From positions 100,431,141 to 100,495,140 of the forward strand of contig OZ018318.1 in NCBI GenBank assembly GCA_963969495.1: a stretch of DNA of 64,000 bases. The letters are read 5' to 3'. Origin of the DNA: Ceratothoa steindachneri (taxonomy: Eukaryota > Arthropoda > Malacostraca > Isopoda > Cymothoidae). Made by a program: the position numbers and the translations under genes. The notes beneath the pieces are model-generated. The model did not search any database. It worked only from the letters and a program-made list of their open reading frames with translations, and was not told the DNA's origin. Below, piece by piece: positions 11,301 through 23,300 of this stretch; the stretch's first letter is position 1; every line of letters starts with the position of its first letter.

Positions 11301-14300
11301 CGGGAGAGACCCCGTCCATCCTGGTACCGGGATAGGTAACGTGAGCAAAGATCGCCCAGACTGGGACATTCAACAAGAATGTGCCGAACAGTCTGGGGGA
11401 CAACGCAGTCTTCACAGTAGGGCGCAGGCGAGCGCTCCGTCAAATGGCGGTGCGTCCCGCGAGTGTGTCCAATTCGGAGATGACAGAAAGCAACCTGAAG
11501 CCTTCAAGGCATTGTGAGGGAGAGGGGTATGTCCATGAGAACAGTCACGGCGCAAAGGCACGCAACTTTAAGTTACCATAGACCGTCTCCCATCATCTTT
11601 GCCAGACAGCCCGAAAAGCTGCCCGTATTCCTGCCATGTAAACGGTGTGAGGAAGAGCGAAACACTGGTTCGGTCGCAGAGTCTTCGCGGACTCTTTGGC
11701 GCCTTCATCGGCGCGCTCAATCCCCGCAATACCTAAATGTCCAGGAACCCAGCAGAAGATAATCTTGACATCCGCCCCGCTCGCCAAAACCGTGGCGTCA
11801 CGGATATCGCGAACCAGGGGATGCGGAGATTCCAATGCCCCGAGAGCTCTCAGGGCGCTTTGTGAATCGCTATAGATCACAATCCGGTATCCGAACTGGA
11901 CGCGGCGTAATCTCGCGTACCGAGTGGTGTATTGCCACCAGCTCGGCCGTGAAGACAGACGCAGCGCCTGGCAGAGCCCCGCTGACTTCAAACAGAGGGG
12001 ATACGGCGTGGAAACCGACCCCCTCTTCGGACTTGGAGCCATCCGTATACACTGGCACGGTTCCAGCGTGACACTAGGTGTGCTCCAAAAACGTCGAACG
12101 CAATACTCTCGGCACTGTGGAAGCTTTGGGAGCAGAGGTGTGGCGACAAATAGCCAAATGTGGTACACTCCAGGGTGGCAGCCTGGGCAGAACCAAGGGT
12201 GCCACCGGCCCGAGAGCTATACCTAGCTCTCGAACGAGTTTCCTGGCCCTAAACCCAAAGGGCTCTGGGTATGACTGGCGTCTCTCGGCGGTATAGGCAC
12301 CATCGAAATCAGCTGCGGATGCAGTTAGAGCTGTTGGCGATTGAGGGAGGCGTAGAGCGAGTGGCATCTCCCCAGCATCGACTAGTAGACTCTCATTGGG
12401 AAAAGTGCGGAAGGCACCGGTCACCAGGCGAAGGCCTGTGTGGTGGATCGAGTCCACCTTTTGCAATACACGCTCGGCTGCGGATTCATAAAATTCGCAT
12501 CTGTAGTCGAGCTTCGAGCGAACAAAGGATCGATAAAAAAGTAAGGCAGTAGCCCTATCAGCGCCCCAAGCGCTGAACGTCACGGAACGGAGAATATCCA
12601 TGGTGCCGGTATAAGAAACCCTAAGGCTGCGAATATGAGGCTCCCAGGTAGGTGAGGCGTCGGTCAAATACAAGACCAAGGAAACGGTGTGATTCAACCA
12701 CTTCCAGGCGTAGCACATTAAGAAACAAGTCTGAGTCAGGGTGGAGCCGTGGATGGCGGCAGAAGTGCACCACCTTAGTCTTGGCCAAGGAATACCGAAA
12801 CCTGAGAGCTTCGGCAGAGCGAGAGACGCGGTTCAATGACTGTTGGAGTCGACGGACCAGAGTTGGCATCTGGGCCGCGCCAAAAGAGATCGAAAGGTCG
12901 TCCACGTAGAGCGTAGCGACAACATCTTCCGGCAGCACCGAGGTGATGTTCTCGCTACGGTCTACGTGGACGACCTTTCGATCTCTTTTGGCGCAAAAAT
13001 TCAGATATAAAAATTGAGAGGCATCCCTTCGCCACCATCGTGTGGAGTCTCCATGATACCGTATCGCTATGCGGTATCATAGGCCTTGTCCAGATCGAAA
13101 AACACAGTGGCATAGTGCTGTCTACGAAGGAAGGCCTCGCCGATGGCATTTTCAAGTCGGAGCAGAGCATCCGACGTGGAGTGGAATTTGCGGAAGCCGC
13201 ACTGTGCAAAGAGAGATGGCCACCGGTGTCCAGAAAAAAGGCTAATATAACATTTACCAATTTCTCCATCACCTTGCACACACAAGAGGTTAGAGAGATT
13301 GGGCGGAAACCAGTCGGAGTAGAGTGATCTCTCCTCGGTTTGCGAAAGGCGAGCACAGTAGCGATTCGCCAGGAATCTGGGAGGAGACCCTCCACCCAGA
13401 TCTTGTTGAACAAAACTAACTGAAAGGCCATGCCTCGCTCATCCAGGTGTCGAAGCATGGCGTACGGGACATCGTCTGGACCATGGGCGTTGTAAGCGCA
13501 CGAAGCAAGAGCGGAACGCAACTCACTCAGAGTAAACCTGTCGTTGAAAGGTTCTCCGCTTCTGGAAGTAAAGTCCAGTCGGCGGCCTTCCGCAACATCA
13601 CGATGTGCATTGAATGCTGGCGGAGCAGCATCCTGGCTAGAGAATGCGGAAAAAGCAGTCGCGAAGGATTCCGCCACGGACGCGGGGTCCGAGATTGGGG
13701 TCCCATTCTCCTGGAGAACGGGAGGGTCCAACGAGAACCTGCCCCGAATCCTTTTGACTCACTTCCACACCTCTGCTAGAGGAGTCTCCCCGTTAAATGA
13801 ACTTGTCACAGTCGAACATGACGAATAGTGTATGGGGGGGTCTCGAGGTCCCTCCCTGTTTTCTCTCACACGTTCGATCTTGACCGCCCCATGGTCGGCC
13901 AGCTCTAAGGTGATGTCCTCTATGGAGTAGTCCACGAATTCCCTCGCATAAACTACTTTCACGAAGTTCATGGTTAGAGTGCAGCGTCACACTCACAGGT
14001 GTGCCATCAAGTGTCCGAAGGGCACTAATCATGGCCACCTCGGAGGAATTCGACGCATTCACCAAAAGGCTCCCGTCCGAGAAACGGGCCACCTTCGGCT
14101 TTCTACCAATCACACTAGCTAAAGCTCTGCTCTGATGTTGCCCTTAGCCAACATGGTGCCATCAGTGGAGCGAATAACTAGGAAGCGTTTGAAGCCAACG
14201 GGCTCGTAAACGCCGGGTAATCTCTGAATGAGGGGCCCGATGTAATCGAGGCTCCGCTCTGCGCACTAGCACATTTGGTCTTAGTCAGGGGCTCCGCACC

Positions 14301-17300
14301 CGGGGGAACAGAGGGGCTGGATGTGCCAATCTTGCCTTGGTCGCTTACCCAAGTGGCAGCAGACCCATCCGTCCCCGCGCATGGAGAGGAGCCCCCGCCG
14401 AGTCTTTTTCTTGTTTTGTTTTTTTTTTAGGAGAGGGCGGGGAATGAACCCGCTTCTCCCCTCCGCCGGCAGGAGCCCCCAGGCCGGATGGACCAGCCTC
14501 TGTAAGGTCCTTCTCCGAGATGGAGAAGGTACTGGTAGTCGCATGGGCACCGGTCGGAGGAGATCCCTCCCCTCCTTGTACTGCCTTGGAAACCCTAGCC
14601 ATTTGAGGAGGACCTTGCATACATGCCTGTATGTGAATAAATTATCATTTACCAGAAATACAAACCATGTCAATTCAACAATTTAGCAGTTCCTGTTTAT
14701 TGCTATAAAAAATTAGCAGGAGAGAGCGATAAAAAGAGAAAGAGGGGTAGGGGGTAGGAGGATATGGGGGATGTTGAGGATGGGAGAAAGGGAAGAAGGT
14801 TGTGGGAGAGGAAATGAAGGGGGATGAGGATGTGGGAGATGAAAGGGGGAGAGGTGGGATAAATGGAGAGGGAGTGTGGGTAAGGGGAGGAGATAGAGAG
14901 AAGGGAGAAAGCTATTTTGGCAGGTAGCAGTAGTGCTTTGAGAAAATTATTGGCCCCCCGCCGTTGGGTGGGTAATTTTAGCTGGTAAATAATAATAATA
15001 ATAAGAAGAAGAATGGCAACAACAATAAAAAGGTAAAGGAGTGCTGAGTGGGGGCTAGGGGAAAGCACACCCAAAACTTTCCCAGGACCCCCATCAGAGT
15101 GAGAGGGCCTCCCTAATAGGTCCTCAGACCCAGAGGATGTGCACCTCATCCAGGTACCAAGTGTAAGAGGCTACACAGGGTATCCCATGCTGAGTAGTGG
15201 GGGGTGGAAAGGGGTGAGTAGTTTTTAGTGGGGGTGGAAAGGGGTGAGTAGTTTTTAGTGGGGGTGGAAAGGGGTGAGTAGTTTTTAGTGGGGTGGGAGG
15301 GATGTGTAGTTTTTTAGTAGAAGCCTGACAACTACACTTTGTGGGAAACTGATGTCCTGAAGGAATTTGCAGGTACGATGGAGAAGGGTATTTCGAGTGC
15401 CGTTGATGCCCTCTTTTCTTTTCAACTTTAAACCACTGAAATTGATAATTACCTTAAAATTACTCTTGCTGGTTTTGATTCAACTGCATCACTCCCAGTT
15501 GTGTTCATGGTGATGCCATCACTCAAAGATGTATGGCAGATGGCCATTTTTTGTCTCACTTTTCTCCATCTATTTAGCTTGGTGATTCCTAAAGTGATGA
15601 GGTTGACTAAAAAAAAGAGGGTCATTAAAACCTAGTAAGAAGTTACATAGAATAAACAAGTCACAACAGACCTTGTGGTCTATACTAGTACATAAAGGAA
15701 AAATCCTTAAGTAAAATTTATTTAGGGAAGATGACATTTTCTGTGCTCCAACAGAATTTTCCACATGCATTTTCTATAATTGGAAAAAGTATTGTATAAC
15801 TATTATTGGTGCTGTGACTGACTTTTAGCCTTACTTTAATATAAATTAATTAACCAGAGTTAGATAAATATAATCTATAATTTGTGTAGTAAAACCGGCT
15901 TCTGTCAAATGCAAACTGGATCCTTTCCACAGTCAACTCAAAGAAATTTTCCAGTTCAAGGATACATTTTCCAATTGATAAATTAACTGATTATTATTAG
16001 TGGTTTTGTAATTTTTAGTATTGATTCTAATCCAAATTAACAAAGTGCCTAGAGCTAGAGAAATTAATATCACAATATTTGTGCTAGAATTGGCTTCCAC
16101 CACACACAAAAGTACACATTTCCTTGGTGAAATTGTAAATCTTGTAAATTGTCATGCTGGACAAGGCAAAAAAAAAAAGGGGCTGATATATGGTTAACAG
16201 GAGTGTAAACATCCATTTTTTGATGACTCACAAGCAAGAAAGCCTATTCAGCAAAAATAAAATAAAGTGGTAGGTGAAAAATAAGTTAAATTATTTTTCA
16301 TTAAAATTGACAATTCTGTGATATATTAAAATGTTATCCATAAATAGAAACAACTTTTCTATAAAATCCCAGAACTTTAAAGTGATAACTAAAATGTAAT
16401 AATTAATTCCATCAGTTAACAAGAAATAATTTTGAGCAACAAGGAAAATATTTCCAATCATAATTCTAAATATGTAGAAGGCTATTAATAATTTTTAAGT
16501 TAGAACAATAGAATAATTCTTTGCAATTAAAATATATTATTTTATTTATAATAAAGGATTTGAATATTTTAATTTATTATTTTCTCTAATGATGTACTAA
16601 GGCTAATTTCACCCAGGGCAATTTCAAGCCAATTAGTTGGGCGCTTTAAGGGTTAACAAAGGAATGTATGGCTTTAAAGTGATCATAATAATAGAATATG
16701 CCAATTTTGTCTTTTAAATCAGGCCTTTGAAGTAAAAGTGCAAATGTGGTGGATGAAATTGGAGCTGAAATATGCAGTATTGTAAAGGAATGAATGAATG
16801 GTACATAAAAGGCAAATGCTGTGTGGGTCCAAGTGGACAAACTTGCAGCCATTTTCAAAGAGGGTTCGTTAAAAAACATAGACTATGGTTACAAATCTAG
16901 AATAAAAGCGAGTAAAACCGTAGAAAATAAAAGGGAGTAAAATCATAGAAAAATAAATGTCTCTAAAATATAATAAAATCAAAATAAAGTAATAAGACAC
17001 GTCTATCTCATTCTAAAAATGATAAAATACTAAATTTGCTTTAGTAGATTCGCTTCTGATAAAAACTTTAGCCCTTTGTTCCTATTAAAGGTGTCTCATG
17101 CTCAGAAAGGATACTTCTCAGGGCCTGCTGAGAACGCATCCCTTGGCAAATAAAAGGAAAAAGTCTTTGCCTTAGGGTTTGGAAGCGTGTGCATTCGGTG
17201 AATAGGTGGAGTACGGACAGTGGTACTCCACAGTGAGTGCACATTGGAGGCTGTTGAAGGCCCTCCATTAGAAAGCCATGTGTTAGGCGACAATGCCCAA

Positions 17301-20300
17301 TTCTCAGCTGGCATAGGAGAACATCCTGAGTACGGGTTCTAGTAGTAGGTGGCCAAAGGCGAACTGACTGTTTGATGGTATGCAGTTTGATTGGGGGGAA
17401 TTCATCCCATGTCCTCTGCCACTGGTTCACCACATATTCATGGATATGTGGCACAGTATCTCGGAAAGGAAGAGGGGCAGGGGTGGTGGTTCCTAGAGAT
17501 GCTGCTGTCTTGGCAACAGTGTCTGCTCTTTCATTCCCTTTTATACCTATGTGGCTAGGTACCCAGCAAAATAAGATTTTGTGAAACGAGGATATAAAAA
17601 AAAGCCACTTCTGTATCTTTGAAACCAATGGGTGATCTGGGAATGGATTGGCTAAGGCTTCTAAGGAGCTGAGGGAATCGGAGAATATTGTATATGATCC
17701 TGAGGGTGAAGAAGCGATGGTATACAGTGCAGCCAGTATCGCGACACGCTCATCAAGATAGAGGCTGCACTAGGCAGGCACACAGATACATGATAGGGAA
17801 GGGGAGGATAGCAGAGGTTCCTACCCCGTCAGGGAATTTCGATCCATCTCGGTATATAAAGGTGCTTGGTTTGTGGCGCACAGTATGTTCGTGGAAGAGG
17901 CATCGTAGAGCGGAAGGAAGGAACTTGGTCTTTGGTTCCTCTGCCAAGCCTTTCAGACCCTCACCGGTGGTAATAGACATGGGGGTACCTTTGGGATCTG
18001 ATATGGGATTACTGATAGTTCCCTCAGTTGACCTGTATTTCCAGTCATGTGCAGGGCAAATGGGCGAGTCAGTGAAGGAAACCAGTCATATGAGGCTACC
18101 GAGTGAATATTGTAGGTGTACTCATATACAGGTAATTGGGAAAGTTGTTGCAGTCTGAAGAGGTACTGCAGGTTAAAGTTAAGGCGGTGAAAGGGTAGTG
18201 GGAGAATCCCACTCTCTGCATAAAGACTAGGTATTGGGGAGGACTTGAATGCTCCCAAAGCTAAACGTACGACCTGGTTCCTGATGGAATTGGCGCACAG
18301 TATGTTCGTGGAAGAGGCATCGTAGAACGGAAGGAACTTGGTCTTTGGTTCCTCTGCCAACGCCTTGCAGACCCTCACTGGTGGTAATAGCCATGGGGAT
18401 ACTTTTGGGATCTGATATGGCATTACTGAGTTTCCTCAGTTGACCCGTATCTTCAGTCATGTGCAGGGCAAATGGGCGAGTCAGTGAAGGGAGCCTGTCA
18501 TATGAGGCTACCGAGTGAATATTGTAGGTGTACTCATATACAGGTAATTGGGAAAGTTGTTGCAGTCTGAAGAGGTACTGCAGGTTAAAGTTAAGGCGGT
18601 GAAAGGGTAGTGGGAGAATCCCACTCTTTGCATAAAGACTAGGTATTGGGGAGGACTTGAATGCTCCCAAAGCTAAACGTACGCCCTGGTTCCTGATGGA
18701 ATTGAGTTTATCCAGGTTTGAGGGTGATGTTGAAGAGTACACCTGTGACCCGTAGTCCAGCTTAGACTGGATCAATGCTGTATACAATAGCCACAGGGCA
18801 CGGCAGTCACTTCCCCACGAAACATGTGATAAGAGTTTTAGAATGTCCATTCTCTTCAGGCAGGATTTTTCCAAGAAGTTATATGGGGGACCCAAGAGAG
18901 CTTTGAGTCAAAGATAACCCCTAGAAATTTGAAGTGGGGCTCAAATGAGATGGGGGAGTCATATAGAAATAGGGTTGGCTGTTCCCACTCAACTCGCCTG
19001 AAATTGTAGAAGTGAACTGCCTTTGTTTTTGAGGATGATAGTCAGAAGCCTTTTGCGGTGGCATTCTTGGCAATAATATTAATGGCCTGTTGCAATTTTC
19101 GGGTAACAAAGGGCAGCCGAGGTGATGTTGAGACAATTACCAAGTCATCCACATAGAGAGTTGATATTGTCTCTGGTGGAAGGTCAGTAATGATACTGTT
19201 GATGGCCACCAAGAAGCAGGTGACGCTCAAAACACCTTCCTGTGGTACGCCCTCTATCTGGTCAACTGCCTCCGACATGACATTTCCGATTCTCACTCGA
19301 AATGTGAGTCTAGCCAGAAATTGTTGTATGAATCTTGGGAGGTGAACCTTGATACCCCAGTTATGCAGTTGCTTCAAGATACCACACCGCCAAGTGGTAT
19401 CATAGGCTTTTTCTATGTCAAAAAATACAGCGATGGAGTGCTTTCTTTTTGAGAAAGCTTGTCGGATGCAATCCTCCATCCTGACCAGCAGGTCTGTGGT
19501 GCATTGCTTTTTCCTAAAACCTGCTTGTGAGGAAGAAATAAGGTTATTTCTCTCCAGAAACCATACCAGCCTGGCATTCACCATTCTTTCGAAAAGCTTG
19601 CATGGGAAGCAAGTAAGGGCAATTGGGCGATAGTGGGTCGGAAGTATCCCATCCTTTCCCGGTTTACGAAAGGGAAGTATAATTACTTCCCTCCAATAGG
19701 AAGGGATATAGCCCTTAATCCAGATATAGTTAAATATATCAAGAAGGTGTGATATGAGTGTTGAATACATATTCCTGATCATATCATAAGAGATACCATC
19801 GGGGCCAGGTGCGGTAGATCCACATTTCTTAAGAGCACTTTGAAGTTCATGGATGAGAAAGAGCTTGTTATATGGTTCATTATCCATACAAGGATCCATG
19901 AAGTTCAGTATGCACTGTTATTGCATTTTCCTAACACGTTGGAATTCTAGAGGGTAATTGTTGGTACTAGAGATGTCAGCAAATATCTTTGCCAGGACAT
20001 TTGAAATTTTCAATAAGTCTCCCAAAAGCTCACCTGCTTCAACTATATTGGGGGGGAGAGAAGCCACTTGTTCTGCCCATGAGCTTCTTCTCTCTTCCAG
20101 ACTTTGTCTGGTGCAGTTTGGTGGTTGATGGAGTTTATGTACCCTTTTATGGAGATTCGGCAAGCCTGGCGGAGAGTACGCTGTCGCACTGCCCTGGCTC
20201 GGTTACGGGCATACTTATTGGTAGTAGTAGGGTTCTGGTGGTAGCGACGACAAGCTCGTTTGTATTATATCACTGCTTTGCTGCATTCCTCAGACCAAAA

Positions 20301-23300
20301 AGGGAGATAGGTCTTGTGAGAAGCAATTTTGTAGAGGGGCATAGATGAATTTGCCGCCTGGTTGACGTGGTCATGAAAGTTCTCCAAGATCATGTCAATG
20401 TCACCCTGAGGTAAGTGTTCAGAATGATGGGAGGTGTTTAAATTTTGGCCAGTTGGCTTTCTTAGTGTTCCACCTATTACTCGGAGGGGGAGAGGGCCAG
20501 TCAAGCATGAGGTCAGTACAACTGGGTAGTGATCGCTTCCTCTCAGGTCAGGATCCACCGACAAGCTGTAATCTGCTCTACAGTCTGATGAACAAAGTGA
20601 TAGATCTACACAGGTAGAGCTGTTAGTCTGGACATGAAAAGATGTTGGAGTGCCATCATTAAAAAATTACACATCCATGGTCTCTATACATTTCACGATC
20701 ATGTTTCCTTTGGGGTTGTTATCATAGTCTCCCCAAAGTTGATGCCTTACGTTAAGGACTCCAACCAGTAGGAATGGGGTTGGGAGTTGGGTGATGAGAT
20801 TGGCTAATTTGTTAGCCAGATCTGAGGCAACTACTGCTTCACTAGGAGGGAGGTACAGTGAGCAGACTGTGTATAAACGGTTGGTGTACACACGGATCGC
20901 TACTGCTTGAAGATCTGTTCTCAATGGGATTACTAAGTGAGAACAGTCTTTGTGGACAAAAATAGCTGAACCATGTATGGGTTCTGGTGGGTTTTTAAAG
21001 TATCCCACATAGTTGGGGATATTAGGTAATTGACGATTACCCAATTGTGTTTCTCGCAATGCTATACAACAAGGGTTGTAATCGTGAAGCAGTATTTTGA
21101 GTTCTTCCCATTTGGGGAAGATTCCTTGTAAATTCCAATATATAATTGGGGGCATATTCATCTTTTAAGAGTAATTAGGTTTTTCTTTGTACCTGGTAAA
21201 GGTAACTGGGGTTTTGAGCCTTTTAGGTTTCTGGATGTTATTAGTACTTGAGGCATTGGTAGCTTTATGGTTTTAGGGAGGGTACTTTTATTAGTGGGCA
21301 AAGAACCATCTGTCAGCTGTGCATATGACAAGGTGGATTTTGCTGGCAAAGATGCCTCTGAGGATATTGGGGTCTCTGTAGTACTGGTTAGTTTTGCTGG
21401 CAAAGATGCCTCTGAAGGTAGTGGGTCCTTTGTAGTATTAGTTGGTTTTGTTGGCAAGGGTGCCTCTGAAGATATTGGGTCCTCTGTAATGCTGGTTAGT
21501 GGTGTCGAAAAGGATGGTAGAGGGTCATTCTGAGGACTGGTTGTTGGGTCAGCTGTGGTTGGTAAGGAAAGCCAGAAGGCTGTTTCTCCTCCTCCAAGGG
21601 AGCTACAGCCAATGTTGAATCTGTGACCATCTCTTTAGTTTTTTCCGAAGTTGCTGGTGCTGCGGGTGTAGTAGGCTGACTTGTTTTGATAGATGGAACC
21701 AAGCCAGATTCAGTGGGAGGAGGGTGGATGTCTAAAGGTGAGACACACACCACACAAACTTCCCCGGAATCAGCCTCCATTTCTTCAGGACATGGCAATG
21801 GTTGGTTTGATGCTGATGGGGGAGAATCTGAGGAACGGCGAGTCCTCTTGCGTCTTGGTTTCGGTGAAGCAGGAGCTTCACCCTGTAAAGGTGAGGGTCT
21901 AAATGTTCTCTGTTGTTTGTTACGGACTGGTCTATTTGTTCGAAGAGCGTCTGCAAAACTTATTCCTGGTTGGATGTATAGTTCTTTTGCTCTCCTAGCA
22001 TCCTTCATGCTAATTCTGTATTTATTTCGGAGAGCAATATCCTCTCTCTCATATAAGAAAAAGGTGCACTGGTTAGAGCTGGCTGGGTGGTTACCACCAC
22101 AGTTGGTACAAGGGGGACGTGAGCATGGTTTTCCATGGAAGTCGAAAGAACAATTGATACATAGCCTCATCTGTCTGCAGTATTTGCTGACATGCCCAAA
22201 ATGTTGGCAATGGAAGCACCTACGGGGATTCTCAATGTAGGGCTTCACGGGGATATACAAGTAGCCATCCTTGATGTTTTTAGGAGGTTCCGACCGATTG
22301 AAGGTTAGTATAATGGTAGCCAAAGGAACTCTGTTATTAACATTGCGGGTGACGCGGTATGCGCTGATTACTTTCTGGGGTCAGTTTATCAACAAGTCGG
22401 TCCACATCGTATTCAATCAGCTCCCCTGACCTGATAACCCCCTTGAAGGTATTAAAGGTAGGGTGGGCTGAAGGAGATATTTAGTGAAGCTAGAGAATCG
22501 AGTGTTTTGATTTTTTGGGTGTTGTTCAAACAAAGTCGATTCCACTACCAGACAGCCATCATTTCTAGGCCACATTTGGGCTGGTTCGCCATATTTAGCA
22601 ACAAAGTCTTCATAAACGTTGAAAATATCAGCCTTACTCAATGGTTTATCGTTATCTGATTTCAGTAGTACAAATTTTCCATAGTCAAAGTCATCATCGA
22701 CCTCAGAACCAAAAGGATCGAGTCTACGGAGAACATGGTCATTGACGGCACGGGGACCAGAAGCCTGCGGCCTCTGGGAAAAAGTTTTTATTGTTTTTAC
22801 CCATATATATTTGTGTTAATAAGAACATGTACCCTGGGGAAGTGGACATGTTACTGTAGCTGCCCCTGACAAGGCGCTTTACACCGTCCTCGGGGTAGCC
22901 CTCCCCATGCTACATCTGTCGTTTTAAAAACAGTGCAGCGTTATGAATGGAAGTTTAAGGACGGCTAGGCTGAGACCCAAGCTGTGGGCAGCTATCAGCT
23001 CCAGAACGAGTACAGCCTATGGCGATACCTCCGGCGAACAAATCGGCAACCCGTACAGTGGTACTCAGCACGAAGGTGTGAGGATCGTTAGTCTGACTCC
23101 TCTACAGTGGCCTGTTCAGCAAGGTTGGACCCCTGAAGACCGACTGATGGGAAGTAGTGACCATCTCGGTCAGTCTTCACTGACATAGCCCACTGCATCA
23201 TTCGAGTACGCAAGCCCCTTCACCACGACAAGGTGATCCTCATGGAGGGGCATTTGCCTGGAGAAATGCAGGCAAAATTATGATAAAAGCATGAGTAGTA

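Larger units (their letters stand above)
17040..23270 (-). mobile_element. I-2: second I-clade LINE, nearly complete but broken
   Basis: In 5' to 3' order on the minus strand: a GC-richer 5' UTR (about 22,750-23,270), ORF1 with zinc knuckles (21,158-22,641), endonuclease (20,265-21,161), reverse transcriptase (18,921-19,899) and RNase H (17,068-17,980). The domain order and RNase H place it in the I clade, but it shares little DNA identity with I-1, so it is a separate family. It lies in an intron of the host gene, in the same orientation. A tandem duplication splits the RNase H/RT connection. The 5' edge is approximate and I see no clear tail. Confidence 0.8.

Noticed and set aside
14703..15149. 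148-codon minus-strand open frame (Ser/Pro/Leu-rich)
   Set aside because: It is the complement of the polypurine tract; low complexity with no splice or domain support.
15560..15606. A 47-nt micro-exon ending at an internal GTGAGA
   Set aside because: It would leave in phase 0, and the next exon then hits a stop. The longer exon to 15,453 keeps phase.
16646..16879. Minus-strand frame with hydrophobic stretches as another membrane exon of the host gene
   Set aside because: No acceptor/donor pair in phase, and the exon chain is complete without it.
22860..23270. Structured GC-rich block as a small nuclear RNA gene
   Set aside because: No match to U1, U2 or other snRNA landmarks that I know; its position fits a LINE 5' UTR better.
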